A DNA stretch of 64,000 bases, taken from Agrobacterium salinitolerans (GTDB taxonomy: Bacteria; Pseudomonadota; Alphaproteobacteria; Rhizobiales; Rhizobiaceae). The notes under the pieces were generated by a model that made no database searches, was not told the DNA's origin, and was given only the letters and a program-made list of their open reading frames with translations. The translations under genes were made by a program, and so were the position numbers. The first letter of the stretch is position 1; each line of letters opens with the position of its first letter. Of the stretch, positions 7,743 to 16,011 are shown in pieces. Location: the NCBI RefSeq assembly GCF_002008225.1, contig NZ_MRDH01000002.1:282187-346186 (forward strand), read 5' to 3'.

Positions 7743-8849
7743 ATGAAACTGAAGACATTGACCAGCGTGACGCTTGCAGCGTCCTTCGCATTCGCACCCC
7801 TTGCTCATGCCGAGATCGTCATCGGCCTGATTGCGCCACTCACCGGTCCTGTCGCCGCCTATGGCGACCAGGTTAAGAACGGCGCCCAGACGGCAGTCAA
7901 TGAAATCAACAAGAAGGGCGGCATCCTCGGCGAACAGGTCGTGCTGAAGCTTGCCGACGACGGCGGTGAGCCGAAGCAGGGCGTTTCCGCGGCCAACCAG
8001 CTTGTTGCCGAGGGCATCCACTTCGTCGTCGGTCCTGTGACGTCCGGCGTCGCCATTCCGGCATCGGATGTCTTTGCCGAAAACGGCGTGCTGATGGTGA
8101 CGCCGACGGCGACCGCGCCGGGCCTGACCAACCGCGGCCTTTCCAACGTTTTCCGCACCTGCGGTCGTGACGACCAGCAGGCCGAGGTTGCGGCGAAATA
8201 TGTTCTCGCCAACCTCAAGGACAAGAAGATCGCCATCATTCACGACAAGGGCGCTTACGGCAAAGGTCTGGCAGACGCCTTCAAGACCACGCTGAACGCC
8301 GGCGGCGTGACCGAAGTGCTCTACGACGCGCTGACGCCCGGCGAAAAGGATCTCGGCGCGCTGACGGCCCGTCTGAAGTCCGACAATGTCGACATCGTCT
8401 ATTTCGGCGGTTACCATCCGGAAGCGGGTCTTCTGGTGCGTCAGCTGAAGGATATCGGCTCCAAGGCTGCCGTTATCGGCGGTGACGGCTTGTCGAACAG
8501 CGAGTTCTGGAACATCGGCTCGCAGGCTGGCGAAGGCACGATCTTCACCAACGCTTCCGACGCGCTGAAGAACGACGATTCCAAGGCCGCTGCCGAAGCG
8601 CTGAAGGCCGCCAACATTCCGGCGGAAGCCTTCACACTCAACGCCTATGCCGCTGTTGAAGTGCTGAAGGCCGGCATCGAGAAGGCCGGAAGCGCCAAGG
8701 ATTCCGAAGCCGTCGCCACGGCCCTGAAAAGCGGTGATGCTTTCCCGACCGCAATCGGCAAGGTGACCTACGGCGAAAACGGCGACCTGACCTCGCAGGC
8801 CTTCTCGCTTTTCAAGTGGCAGGACGGCAAGATCGTCGCAGCCGAATAA
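7743..8849 (+). CDS. Branched-chain amino acid/GABA-type ABC transporter binding protein
   Basis: Periplasmic binding protein of the LivJ/LivK (peripla_BP_6) class, 368 residues. The signal peptide ends near residue 22 ([11 protein letters not shown]); the mature N-terminus [20 protein letters not shown] is the family hallmark, and [16 protein letters not shown] and [13 protein letters not shown] line the ligand cleft. It closely resembles the Agrobacterium protein Atu2422, which binds GABA and proline among other amino acids, but the true ligand cannot be read from sequence. No permease or ATPase gene is adjacent; it probably serves a Liv/Bra transporter encoded elsewhere. The ATG follows AAGGAGA. 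The 285-bp upstream gap carries divergent promoters and nothing else I recognise. A strong terminator follows, so it is monocistronic. Confidence 0.93.
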   Translation: MKLKTLTSVTLAASFAFAPLAHAEIVIGLIAPLTGPVAAYGDQVKNGAQTAVNEINKKGGILGEQVVLKLADDGGEPKQGVSAANQLVAEGIHFVVGPVTSGVAIPASDVFAENGVLMVTPTATAPGLTNRGLSNVFRTCGRDDQQAEVAAKYVLANLKDKKIAIIHDKGAYGKGLADAFKTTLNAGGVTEVLYDALTPGEKDLGALTARLKSDNVDIVYFGGYHPEAGLLVRQLKDIGSKAAVIGGDGLSNSEFWNIGSQAGEGTIFTNASDALKNDDSKAAAEALKAANIPAEAFTLNAYAAVEVLKAGIEKAGSAKDSEAVATALKSGDAFPTAIGKVTYGENGDLTSQAFSLFKWQDGKIVAAE

Positions 8850-8858
8850 GCTGATCCT

Positions 8859-8892
8859 ACCGGCCGCACCTGTGCGGCCGGTTTCATTTTTG
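8859..8892 (+). terminator. Rho-independent terminator after the binding-protein gene
   Basis: Stem CCGGCCGCAC/GTGCGGCCGG, perfect over 10 bp, followed by TTTCATTTTT. Confidence 0.88.
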
Positions 8893-8916
8893 CGGCCGAA
8901 AATGGGTCAAGGCAGC

Positions 8917-9318
8917 ATGGGCGACGCCGGGAAACAGATTTTTGGAGACATCGGCTTCGGACGGACGTTCCCGATTGTCCGGATCTTCGACGAGGCCAAG
9001 GCGCGGGAGTTCTATGTCGAGTTTCTCGGTTTCGGGGTCGATTGGGAACACCGATTCGGCGAAAATTTCCCGCTCTATATGCAGGTTTCACGAGCCGGAA
9101 TGGGGCTTCACCTCAGCGGCCATCATGGGGATGCGACGCCGGGTTCCAACATCTTCGTCACCATGCACGGCGTTCACGCCTATCAACAGGAACTGGCGGC
9201 GAAGGACTATCGCTTCATGAAGCCGGGCGTTGAAGAACTGCTATGGGGCGATGTGATGGAAGTGACCGATCCGTTTGGCAACCGCATTCGTTTCTGCGAG
9301 CAAAAAAGCGAAGCATGA
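8917..9318 (+). CDS. VOC superfamily protein (glyoxalase/bleomycin-resistance fold)
   Basis: A 133-residue protein of the vicinal-oxygen-chelate fold, with the paired beta-alpha-beta-beta-beta modules: RTFPIVRIFDEAKAREFYVEFLGF near the N-terminus and VMEVTDPFGNRIRFCE at the C-terminus. The DPFGNR-x-RF ending is typical of the glyoxalase-like/bleomycin-resistance group, which includes dioxygenases, lyases and drug-binding proteins; substrate and metal use are unknown. Two possible starts exist; the ATG at 8917 has an AAGG 5 nt upstream, whereas earlier ones overlap the preceding terminator. The gene begins right after that terminator, so it needs its own promoter, perhaps within or upstream of it. 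Confidence 0.85.
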   Translation: MGDAGKQIFGDIGFGRTFPIVRIFDEAKAREFYVEFLGFGVDWEHRFGENFPLYMQVSRAGMGLHLSGHHGDATPGSNIFVTMHGVHAYQQELAAKDYRFMKPGVEELLWGDVMEVTDPFGNRIRFCEQKSEA

Positions 9319-9384
9319 CGTTTTGGACGAGGGCTCAAGGCCCTTGACCTTGTTCTCCGTTTGAAGGATAGAACGCGCAAATAG

Positions 9385-9428
9385 CGAACCGCGCGCACGG
9401 AGACCCCGTGCGCGCGGTTCGTGCGTTT
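9385..9428 (+). terminator. Long perfect hairpin after the VOC gene
   Basis: CGAACCGCGCGCACGG (9385-9400), loop AGACC, and its exact reverse complement (9406-9421) make a 16-bp GC-rich stem followed by TGCGTTTTG. The T-run is short, so termination is likely but the hairpin may also be an mRNA-stabilising element. Confidence 0.65.
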
Positions 9429-9474
9429 TGGCACTTGATGATGCAATTCGTTCGCATCCGCACGGGGGCAGAAA

Positions 9475-10389
9475 ATGAACAATGAAGGCAATATGCCGGG
9501 CGGGGCGCTGGTTCGCAAGCTCGCATTCTGGGGCATCCCGCTTTCTTTCGGCGTCCTTGGCCTGAAGCTCGTGGCCTGGTGGGTCACGGGCTCGGTCGCG
9601 CTTTTATCGGACGGTCTGGAATCGACCGTGAACGTGGTCGCGGCCTTCATCGCCTATTTCGTCATTCGCTATGCGCAGAAGCCGGCCGATGACGACCACC
9701 AGTTCGGCCACCATAAAGCGGAATATATTTCCGCGGTCGTGGAGGGTGTACTCATCGTCGTTGCCGCGCTCCTGATCGTGCAGGAGGCCTGGGGCGCTCT
9801 GTTCACTCCGAGATTGCCGGAAGCGCCGGTGCTTGGCCTTGCGATCAATGCCGTGGCCGGTATCGTTAATGCTGTCTGGGCGATAATCCTGATTCGCGTC
9901 GGCAAAAAACATTCCTCACCCGCGCTTGCGGCCGATGGTCACCACATCATGTCGGATGTCGTTACCTCGGCGGGTGTTCTCGTCGGCCTTGTCCTTGCAT
10001 TGCTGACGGGCTACGCCATTCTCGATCCGCTGCTCGCCATTCTGGTGGCCATAAACATCCTGTTCCAGGGATCGAAGGTCATTCTGCATTCGCTTGGCGG
10101 GCTGATGGATCGGGCCGTGGAGCCGGAAGAGGACGAGGCGATCAAGAAGGCCATCGCCGAACATTCCGGCGGTGTGATTGGCGTACACGATCTGCGGACA
10201 CGTCGCGCCGGCTCTGCCGCCTTCATCGATTTTCACGTCGTGGTCCCTGCTGTCATGACGGTGCGGGAGGCGCATGATATTTGCGACCGCCTCGAAGATG
10301 CCATAAGGGACGTCATACCCGGCGCCAGCCTTGCCATTCACGTCGAGCCTGAGGGCGAAAAGGCGCATGGCGTCAAAGTGATTGTTTGA
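9475..10389 (+). CDS. Cation diffusion facilitator (CDF) metal exporter
   Basis: Inner-membrane divalent-metal/proton antiporter of 304 residues, with six predicted helices in the first two thirds and a cytoplasmic metal-binding ferredoxin-like tail (from about 210) containing [20 protein letters not shown] and a conserved His near AIHVEP. The helix-2 site reads LLSDGLES (Asp but no partner Asp one turn later; Glu instead) and helix 5 has [12 protein letters not shown] with the His/Asp pair. His-rich [12 protein letters not shown] follows helix 2. These features place it among CDF proteins, but whether it moves Mn, Fe, Zn or Co cannot be decided. It is followed after 16 nt by queF on the same strand and may be cotranscribed. 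Confidence 0.92.
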   Translation: MNNEGNMPGGALVRKLAFWGIPLSFGVLGLKLVAWWVTGSVALLSDGLESTVNVVAAFIAYFVIRYAQKPADDDHQFGHHKAEYISAVVEGVLIVVAALLIVQEAWGALFTPRLPEAPVLGLAINAVAGIVNAVWAIILIRVGKKHSSPALAADGHHIMSDVVTSAGVLVGLVLALLTGYAILDPLLAILVAINILFQGSKVILHSLGGLMDRAVEPEEDEAIKKAIAEHSGGVIGVHDLRTRRAGSAAFIDFHVVVPAVMTVREAHDICDRLEDAIRDVIPGASLAIHVEPEGEKAHGVKVIV

Positions 10390-10405
10390 AAAACAGGAGT
10401 TTTCC

Positions 10406-10870
10406 ATGTCCGTGACGGATGTTTCCGGCCTGTCGCAGCTGGGCACGAAGGTCGATACGCCTGAGAGCCCGGAAAAGGCCGTGCTCGAAAAAGTGCCGAA
10501 CGGCAATGCCGGCACCGATTATGTCGTGCGCTTCACTGCGCCCGAATTCACATCGCTTTGCCCGATGACCGGCCAGCCGGATTTCGCCCATATCGTCATC
10601 GACTATATTCCGGGTGATTTCCTGGTGGAATCCAAGTCGCTGAAGCTGTTTTTGCAGTCCTTCCGCAACCACGGCGCATTCCATGAGGATTGCTCGGTCT
10701 ATATTGCCAAGCGGCTGGTGGAGCTGCTGCAGCCGAAATGGCTGCGCATCGGCGCTTACTGGTATCCGCGTGGCGGCATTCCGATCGACGTCTTCTGGCA
10801 GACCGGACCGGCGCCTGAAAGTGTGTGGCTGCCGGATCAGGGCGTTCCCACCTATCGCGGTCGCGGCTGA
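10406..10870 (+). CDS. queF: NADPH-dependent 7-cyano-7-deazaguanine reductase
   Basis: QueF reduces preQ0 to preQ1 in queuosine biosynthesis, an unusual nitrile-to-amine reduction. The protein is the short, single-domain (YkvM-type) form of 154 residues. The catalytic Cys is Cys52 in [11 protein letters not shown] with Asp59; the NADPH/substrate motif [16 protein letters not shown] covers 74-89, followed by HED at 93-95. The ATG at 10406 follows AGGAG, whereas the frame extends further upstream without conservation. No other que gene is in the window. Confidence 0.96.
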   Translation: MSVTDVSGLSQLGTKVDTPESPEKAVLEKVPNGNAGTDYVVRFTAPEFTSLCPMTGQPDFAHIVIDYIPGDFLVESKSLKLFLQSFRNHGAFHEDCSVYIAKRLVELLQPKWLRIGAYWYPRGGIPIDVFWQTGPAPESVWLPDQGVPTYRGRG

Positions 10871-10894
10871 TCCGGCTTTGTCGGGATCGATGAT

Positions 10895-11641
10895 TCAGGC
10901 GAACGAACCGTCGTCGCCTGAATCGAAATCCGCATCGTCGGCGTTGTCGTCGTAATCGGCCTGCTGGATATCGTCATCGTCGTTGTTTTGCGGGCTGGCG
11001 CTGTCGCCATAATAATTGTTGATGACGGTTTCCTCGACTGGCGCGTTGCCGATGCCGCTATTGCCGCCGAAGGGAGAGCCAAGGCCGAGCGACGACATGT
11101 GGCCGCCGAAAATGCCGCTCAACGAATTGGCGAGCAGCATGCCGCCGGCGACACCCGCGGCGGTTCCGAGGGCCCCCTGTAGAAAACCACCGCCTGATGT
11201 GCGCCCGAATGCGGCGGGCTGCTGGCTCCAGGGGCCGCCGGGTTGCTGGCCTGCGGGCGATCCCCAGGGACCCGCCGTCTGGCCGGTGGTATCGTTGCGC
11301 CATGAGGCTTGCGGGGCAGGGACGGGTGTCGGTGCTGGCGGCTGTGACTGGCCGGTTCCGAAGATGGAACTCAGAAAGCCGCCCTGCGCTGCGGCCTGTG
11401 GGGCGCTATTGCCGCTTTCCAGCGCGTGGATACGGTCTTCGAGCTGCTTGATATGGGCTGCGGCCGCTTCCAGTCCCTTTTCCTGAACGATGACAGCCTG
11501 GGCGAGATAATAGGGGGCCGCGGGCTGATCGCGCACGGCGTCTGCGATCAATGTTTCCGCCTCGCGGTCACGCGGGGTGGCGGATGCGGCCCTGGTTCTT
11601 TCGAACAGGCCCTTGAGAAGCTGACTTTCTTCCGGTGACAT
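10895..11641 (-). CDS. DUF2076 family protein
   Basis: A 248-residue DUF2076 protein, function unknown. The N-terminus (MSPEESQLLKGLFERTR...PRDREAETLIADAV) and PAAPYYLAQAVIVQEKGLEAA form the conserved helical part, probably a coiled-coil up to about residue 80. The middle is Pro/Gln/Gly-rich low-complexity sequence, then a Gly-rich hydrophobic stretch (GALGTAAGVAGGMLLANSL), and an acidic tail rich in Asp and Asn (DDDDIQQADYDDNADDADFDSG). Such an ordering suggests a membrane- or envelope-associated oligomer, by inference. The ATG at 11641 follows AAGGAGG. It is convergent with queF. Confidence 0.88.
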   Translation of the reverse strand: MSPEESQLLKGLFERTRAASATPRDREAETLIADAVRDQPAAPYYLAQAVIVQEKGLEAAAAHIKQLEDRIHALESGNSAPQAAAQGGFLSSIFGTGQSQPPAPTPVPAPQASWRNDTTGQTAGPWGSPAGQQPGGPWSQQPAAFGRTSGGGFLQGALGTAAGVAGGMLLANSLSGIFGGHMSSLGLGSPFGGNSGIGNAPVEETVINNYYGDSASPQNNDDDDIQQADYDDNADDADFDSGDDGSFA

Positions 11642-11741
11642 ATGCTGCCTCCTTACCGTGAAGCGAAAATCCACGATAAGGAGGTAGGCCTCAATTCCGG
11701 CTTTTCAAAGCGGCCCGAATTTTAAATTTCGGTAATGATCG

Positions 11742-12332
11742 TCAGCCGCCGAAAGCGAGCGAGAGACCCGCAATCGCCGTCAAGGCGCCGACGGTGCGGC
11801 TGGCTACTGAGCCGAAACGGGCAATGCCGAGGCCGAGCGCAATGCCGGCCGCATGCAGGATGGCGGTGGCGATCATGAAGCCGATGCCGAATTGAAGCGC
11901 GCCGGCGCTGCCGAGTTCACCGCCATGGGCATGGCCATGGAAAAGCGCGAAAGCGCCGACGACGGCCGCCGCCGCTGCCGTGGGAAGCCTTGTCGCCATG
12001 GCAACGAGCAGGCCGAGACCGATGACGGAGGCGAGAATGGCCGGTTCGACGAAGGGAAGCCCGATGCCGTAAACCGCCATCAGGAAGCCGACGGCCATGG
12101 TGCCGACGAAGGCGGAAGGCACTATCCACAGCGCCTTGCGGTCGTTCTGCGCCACGGCGATCTGCGAGGCCCAGATGCCGACGGCCACCATCGCCAGAAT
12201 GTGATCCGCACCAAAGAAGGGGTGGGAGACGCCGGCCATGAAGGAGCCGTGTTCTTCCGGGTTCAAATGGGCGAAAGCGGGCAGGGCGGTAACGCCCAGT
12301 GCGGCGGCTGCGAGGCTTAGTCTTTTCAGCAT
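11742..12332 (-). CDS. HupE/UreJ family nickel/cobalt permease
   Basis: Small membrane protein of 196 residues. After a cleavable signal-like segment (ALPAFAHLNPEEHG) come about six helices. The family metal motif HPFFGADHILAMVAVG lies at about residues 37-52, and a second His cluster (LFHGHAHGGE) at about 130-139. HupE and UreJ import nickel for hydrogenase or urease, and some members import cobalt. No hydrogenase or urease gene is in the window, so the metal is not known. The leader upstream holds an exact tandem duplication (see 12346-12414). Confidence 0.9.
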   Translation of the reverse strand: MLKRLSLAAAALGVTALPAFAHLNPEEHGSFMAGVSHPFFGADHILAMVAVGIWASQIAVAQNDRKALWIVPSAFVGTMAVGFLMAVYGIGLPFVEPAILASVIGLGLLVAMATRLPTAAAAAVVGAFALFHGHAHGGELGSAGALQFGIGFMIATAILHAAGIALGLGIARFGSVASRTVGALTAIAGLSLAFGG

Positions 12333-12345
12333 GGTTCCCTCTTGA

Positions 12346-12414
12346 GATTATGACCGCCCGCAACGGGATCTTGGGCTTCAGATTATGACCGCCCGCAACG
12401 GGATCTTGGGCTTC
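12346..12414. repeat. Exact 35-bp tandem duplication in the hupE leader
   Basis: Two head-to-tail copies, 12346-12380 and 12381-12414 (34 identical bases, the last base differs). Read towards hupE each copy contains CCCGTTGCGGG, a 4-bp stem with a 3-base loop, so the leader would carry two identical small hairpins just upstream of the gene. It may be a recent slippage duplication or a doubled operator or RNA element. Confidence 0.85.
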
Positions 12415-12602
12415 CCGCAGCCGGCGGCGCTGTAATGAGGCGTCAACGATATCGCGAAGGCAGACAGGCTGTCCATGCGTCATCTGCCGGTGGTGCTGTT
12501 TATTGTTGGAGGGCAAACCTTGCCTTTTTCGCTCATTGCCTTACGTAACAAGTCGCACTATGTCCGAAGGGCATGCACGAATTTTGCTGGAGAGAGCCGT
12601 TG

Positions 12603-13184
12603 ATGAACGAAGACGAAGACGACAAGAGCAAGGAACTGCCGATCGGCAAGGAAACGGAAGCGAATCTTTTCAAGTCGCGTTCGATCTTCATCTATGGTGG
12701 CATCACGCAGGAACTGGCGCAGAAGGTTTGCACGCAGCTCGTGGCCCTTGCCGCCGCCAGCGACGACGACATTCGCGTATATGTCAATTCGCCGGGCGGC
12801 CATGTCGAATCGGGTGATTCCATCCATGACATGATCAAGTTCATCAAGCCGAAGGTCTATATCATCGGCACGGGCTGGGTCGCTTCCGCCGGCGCGCTGA
12901 TTTACGTTTCGGTGCCGAAGGAACGGCGCCTGTGCCTGCCGAACACCCGCTTCCTGCTGCACCAACCCTCCGGCGGTACGCGCGGCATGGCCTCCGACAT
13001 CGAAATCCAGGCCCGCGAAATCATCAAGATGAACCAGCGCCTGATCAAGATCTTCTCCAAGGCCACCGGCCAGAGCGAAGAAAAGATCGCCAAGGATATC
13101 GATCGCGATTATTGGCTCGGCGCGGAAGAGGCCAGGGATTACGGCCTCGTCGGCAAGATCGTCGAGAGTCAGTCGGAACTCTGA
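12603..13184 (+). CDS. clpP: ClpP-family serine protease subunit (paralogue)
   Basis: Proteolytic subunit of a Clp-type protease, 193 residues. The catalytic triad is complete: Ser95 (GWVASAGAL), His120 ([10 protein letters not shown]) and Asp169 (DIDRDYW). The sequence departs from housekeeping ClpP (e.g. GWVASAG instead of GQAASMG), and no clpX, lon or tig gene is adjacent, so this is probably one of the extra ClpP paralogues that rhizobia carry. The N-terminus lacks a propeptide and begins with an acidic stretch ([11 protein letters not shown]). The ATG at 12603 has GGAG upstream. It is monocistronic and closed by a terminator. Confidence 0.9.
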   Translation: MNEDEDDKSKELPIGKETEANLFKSRSIFIYGGITQELAQKVCTQLVALAAASDDDIRVYVNSPGGHVESGDSIHDMIKFIKPKVYIIGTGWVASAGALIYVSVPKERRLCLPNTRFLLHQPSGGTRGMASDIEIQAREIIKMNQRLIKIFSKATGQSEEKIAKDIDRDYWLGAEEARDYGLVGKIVESQSEL

Positions 13185-13205
13185 GCTTTCGATTTTTCAG
13201 TTGAG

Positions 13206-13245
13206 AAAGCCCGTATCGGTGGAAGCCGGTGCGGGCTTTTCGTTT
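13206..13245 (+). terminator. Rho-independent terminator after clpP
   Basis: AAAGCCCG/CGGGCTTT stem with an inner CGG/CCG pair, followed by TTCGTTT. Confidence 0.85.
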
Positions 13246-13347
13246 AAGGTCGGTGTTATTTCATAATGTCGCAGGCCTTGGGCCGGCCGTTACATCTTCA
13301 CGTGCTTGAGAGGGCAAGTTCGAGCGAGATTTTTTTTGAGTCACCAT

Positions 13348-13372
13348 GTAACAATATCCTCCTGAGCGCGAA
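13348..13372 (+). promoter_or_regulatory. Candidate ECF-sigma promoter of the sigma/NrsF operon
   Basis: TGTAAC (13348-13353) and CGAA (13369-13372) are separated by 15 bases, resembling the -35 GTAAC / -10 CGAA elements of promoters used by NrsF-linked ECF sigma factors, though the spacing is one or two bases shorter than I would expect. It would give a very short leader to the ATG at 13389 and suggests autoregulation. Confidence 0.35.
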
Positions 13373-13388
13373 TAACCCGATAGTGACG

Positions 13389-13937
13389 ATGACAGGCAGC
13401 CCTTCGGAAGAGACACTGAAAATGCTGATGCTGCGTTCCCTCGATGGGGACGAAGGTGCCTACAGGCATTTGCTTCATGCCCTGAGACGGCTGCTGATCG
13501 CCTATTACGGCAGGCGCATGGCCGCCGCCGCCAGAGGCGATGTCGAAGATATTGTGCAGGAAACCCTGTTGTCGCTTCACGCCAAACGAGAGACCTATGA
13601 TCGTGCGCGACCTTTCACGGCGTGGTTCTTTTCGATAGCGCGCTACAAGCTCATCGATCACTATCGGGGCCGGGGTGCGCGCCTGTTGGCGGAAGTCGAA
13701 CTTGATGAAACGCTGGAGGCGGAACCGTCTGTTGACGCGGTCACAGCCCGCATGGATGTGGAGCGGCTGCTCGACGAACTGCCGGAACGGCAACGGGATC
13801 TCATTCGAAGGGTGAAGCTAGAAGGTCACTCAATTGCCGAAGCGGCGCAACAGTCCGGCCAGACCGAGCTTGCGGCGAGGGTCGGTATTCACAGAACGCT
13901 GAAAGTCCTGGCGGCAAAGTTGCGGGGGGACACGTGA
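13389..13937 (+). CDS. ECF sigma factor
   Basis: Extracytoplasmic-function sigma factor of 182 residues. Region 2 is DVEDIVQETLLSLHAKRETYDRARPFTAWFFSIARYKLIDHYR (about 55-97), and region 4 is LLDELPERQRDLIRRVKLEGHSIAEAAQQSG (about 120-150). Both -10- and -35-binding regions are therefore present. The ATG at 13389 is chosen because region 2 then sits at normal distance; the longer frame from 13266 adds unrelated sequence. The stop overlaps the next gene by 4 nt; that gene encodes an NrsF-type anti-sigma factor, so this sigma is held inactive at the membrane until a signal (heavy-metal or oxidative stress in related systems) releases it. Targets are unknown. Confidence 0.92.
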   Translation: MTGSPSEETLKMLMLRSLDGDEGAYRHLLHALRRLLIAYYGRRMAAAARGDVEDIVQETLLSLHAKRETYDRARPFTAWFFSIARYKLIDHYRGRGARLLAEVELDETLEAEPSVDAVTARMDVERLLDELPERQRDLIRRVKLEGHSIAEAAQQSGQTELAARVGIHRTLKVLAAKLRGDT

Positions 13938-14578
13938 AGAAGACGGAAGACATCATCGAACAACTGGCGGGCGATCTGAAACCTGTTGCCGCTTTCGCGC
14001 TGGAGCGGAGGTTGGCGTTCGCCGTCTTGCCTGCGCTCGGCCTTTCGCTGGTGCTGATGCTGGCCATTCTGGGGCTTCGCGTCGACATGAGTGACGCCAT
14101 GACCGAACCGGGTTTCTGGGTCAAATCCGCCTATAACGCCGTTCTTGCCACGGTTGCCTTTTTCGCCGTCATGCGGCTTGCGCGGCCGGAAGGCGAGCGG
14201 GGTTTCCTGTTTGTGTGGCTTGCGCTGATTTTTGTCGCCATGGCGCTTATCGCGCTCGTTCAACTCGGATTTGCCGTGCCCGGCACCTACAGCACCCTTA
14301 TTATCGGGTCGTCGGCGCTGCATTGCCCGTTTTTCATCGTTGCTTTTGCACTGCCGCTGTTTATGGCGAATTTTGCGGTTCTCAAGCGTTCGGCTCCCGC
14401 TGATCCCACGCTTGCGGGATTTGCCGCAGGCATTGCCGCGGGTGCGGCCGGAGCTTGGGTCTATTCGTGGTTCTGCACCGAAAACGGCATGGCTTTCGTG
14501 TTGATCTGGTATTCGCTGGGCATCTTAGTGACCGGCATCGCTGGCGCTTTTGCCGGCTCACGTCTGCTTCGCTGGTGA
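13934..14578 (+). CDS. NrsF (DUF1109) anti-sigma factor
   Basis: Integral membrane protein of 214 residues with six predicted helices, of the NrsF/DUF1109 family, which binds and inhibits the cognate ECF sigma factor. The short cytoplasmic N-terminus (MKKTEDIIEQLAGDLKPV) is the expected sigma-contact site. Periplasmic or membrane-facing Cys residues (SALHCPFFIV and SWFCTENG) match the pair of conserved Cys important for signal sensing in Caulobacter NrsF. It starts within the stop of the sigma gene (ATGA-like GTGAAG overlap; GTG start), giving coupled translation. No other gene follows in the operon. Confidence 0.9.
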   Translation: MKKTEDIIEQLAGDLKPVAAFALERRLAFAVLPALGLSLVLMLAILGLRVDMSDAMTEPGFWVKSAYNAVLATVAFFAVMRLARPEGERGFLFVWLALIFVAMALIALVQLGFAVPGTYSTLIIGSSALHCPFFIVAFALPLFMANFAVLKRSAPADPTLAGFAAGIAAGAAGAWVYSWFCTENGMAFVLIWYSLGILVTGIAGAFAGSRLLRW

Positions 14579-14602
14579 AGACGCCTCTCGGAATAATTGC
14601 CG

Positions 14603-14634
14603 ATGCCGGCCCTGAGCTGATTCAGAGCCGGCAT
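14603..14634 (+). terminator. Hairpin between convergent nrsF and phytase-like genes
   Basis: ATGCCGGC/GCCGGCAT (8 bp) with an inner CTGA/TCAG pair. There is no T-run on either side, so it is only a possible bidirectional terminator. Confidence 0.4.
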
Positions 14635-14651
14635 TCCGCTTCTGGCGGATT

Positions 14652-15734
14652 TCACTGACTGAGGTTGGCGGGAATTGCGAAAGCTGCAAACTGGGTGAAC
14701 TGCTTGCCCGTGTTGAAATTATCATCGGAGGCGATGACGAAGAGCTGCTTGCCATCCACCACCGGGCCGAAGGCGAAGCTTTCGATATTATCGATATCGA
14801 GGCCGAAATCGCCTTCGTTGATTTCGAACCAGGGTGATTTGGACACGGCGGCCACGGATGCCGGATCGATCTTGTCCTTGCCGAGAATATTGTCGGCGCG
14901 GGACATGTCGGCGATGAAAAAGCGGATGTGGTTGCCGACGCCGGAGGCAAAATTGCGCTCGACGGCGACAAAACGACCATCCGGCAGTGCGGCGATGGCG
15001 GAAAGGCCGTTGTCGTTATATTTCGGCTCGGCGGCCGTCGGCGTCTTCGAGATTGCCTCGGTGACATAGACGTGCTCGGCGACCGGCTTCAGTGTCGCCG
15101 TGTCGATGACGAGGATGCGGGCCGGGCTGCCCGCCTGCGGCGTCGCCTTGGGGCCGTCCTGGATGAGAGCATTTTCGGTGGCGGCGATCAGCCGGCCGGG
15201 CATCAGGGTCAGGCCTTCAAAAGCGAGGTTGTTCTGGACGCCCTTGGTCTTTGCGTCGTCGACGAGATAGGCGTCCGGCAGCTCCAGCCGCTTCACATTG
15301 CTGCCGTCGAGGTCCGCGACGTAGAGAGCCGGCTGGTTCTTCAGGTCGCGTTCGGACGACCAGTAGAGCTTGCCGCCCTTGCGGTCGAGCGCGACGCCCT
15401 CCGCATCGATGCCCTTCGGCGCATAAGCGGCGCCAGTCTCATCCTTCAGTTCGCGCGTGGCGGCGATGTTGAGCGTGGCGGCGCCTTCCGTCACGGCCAG
15501 TTCCAGCTCGTAATAACGGGCCGGCCCTTTTTCCACGCGGTCATCGGAAATTGCGAGATAACGTCCGGTTTCGCTGTCAAAGGCGAGATCGGAAATGCCG
15601 CCGAAGGTAACGCCATCAATGGAAAGACCCGATGGAACGACGATCTGGCCCAGAAACGCTGGTGGCGGCGGGGTCTGGGCTACGGCCGGCAGAGCTGCAA
15701 AACAGCAGGCGACGATGGTGACGGTGCGGAGCAT
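14652..15734 (-). CDS. Esterase-like/phytase-like periplasmic protein
   Basis: A 360-residue exported protein of the phytase-like (PF13449-type) beta-propeller family, annotated in related genomes as 'esterase-like activity of phytase'. The signal peptide ends near residue 19 (LPAVA-QT). Family motifs include GGISDLAFDSETGRYLAISDD near residues 45-65, KGIDAEGVALDR, NNLAFEGLTLMPG and a C-terminal DNIESFAFG. True substrates are unknown; neither phytase nor esterase activity can be inferred safely. It is the only gene of its unit; 276 bp upstream, shared with the divergent benE, hold the promoters and no other gene. Confidence 0.85.
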   Translation of the reverse strand: MLRTVTIVACCFAALPAVAQTPPPPAFLGQIVVPSGLSIDGVTFGGISDLAFDSETGRYLAISDDRVEKGPARYYELELAVTEGAATLNIAATRELKDETGAAYAPKGIDAEGVALDRKGGKLYWSSERDLKNQPALYVADLDGSNVKRLELPDAYLVDDAKTKGVQNNLAFEGLTLMPGRLIAATENALIQDGPKATPQAGSPARILVIDTATLKPVAEHVYVTEAISKTPTAAEPKYNDNGLSAIAALPDGRFVAVERNFASGVGNHIRFFIADMSRADNILGKDKIDPASVAAVSKSPWFEINEGDFGLDIDNIESFAFGPVVDGKQLFVIASDDNFNTGKQFTQFAAFAIPANLSQ

Positions 15735-16011
15735 GGCAAGGGTCCCTCTTGTTGTGCATGATCGGTCGTGATGCAGGCAGGATTAGCGCCGCGCCGCTAA
15801 ACTTTGATGACGTTTTCCGCTCCGCCGTACCTGAAGTCTGGCGGCTCATCTTGCCAAGCGGCGTCTTTTTTGATCCTGAATATAATCACGCTTCATCCAG
15901 AGCGTGTCGCCATCCCCGGATTCGCGCGTCACGCTTCAGTTTTGTTTCTGCCTGTCGCCAATGTGGACCGTTGCGGTTGTTTGCGACAGGCAGCAGGTCG
16001 CAGAGTGCTTC

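Noticed and set aside
15904..16011. N-terminal extension of benE
   Set aside because: Residues are Cys/Pro-rich and unlike BenE; the family N-terminus begins at ATG 16012.
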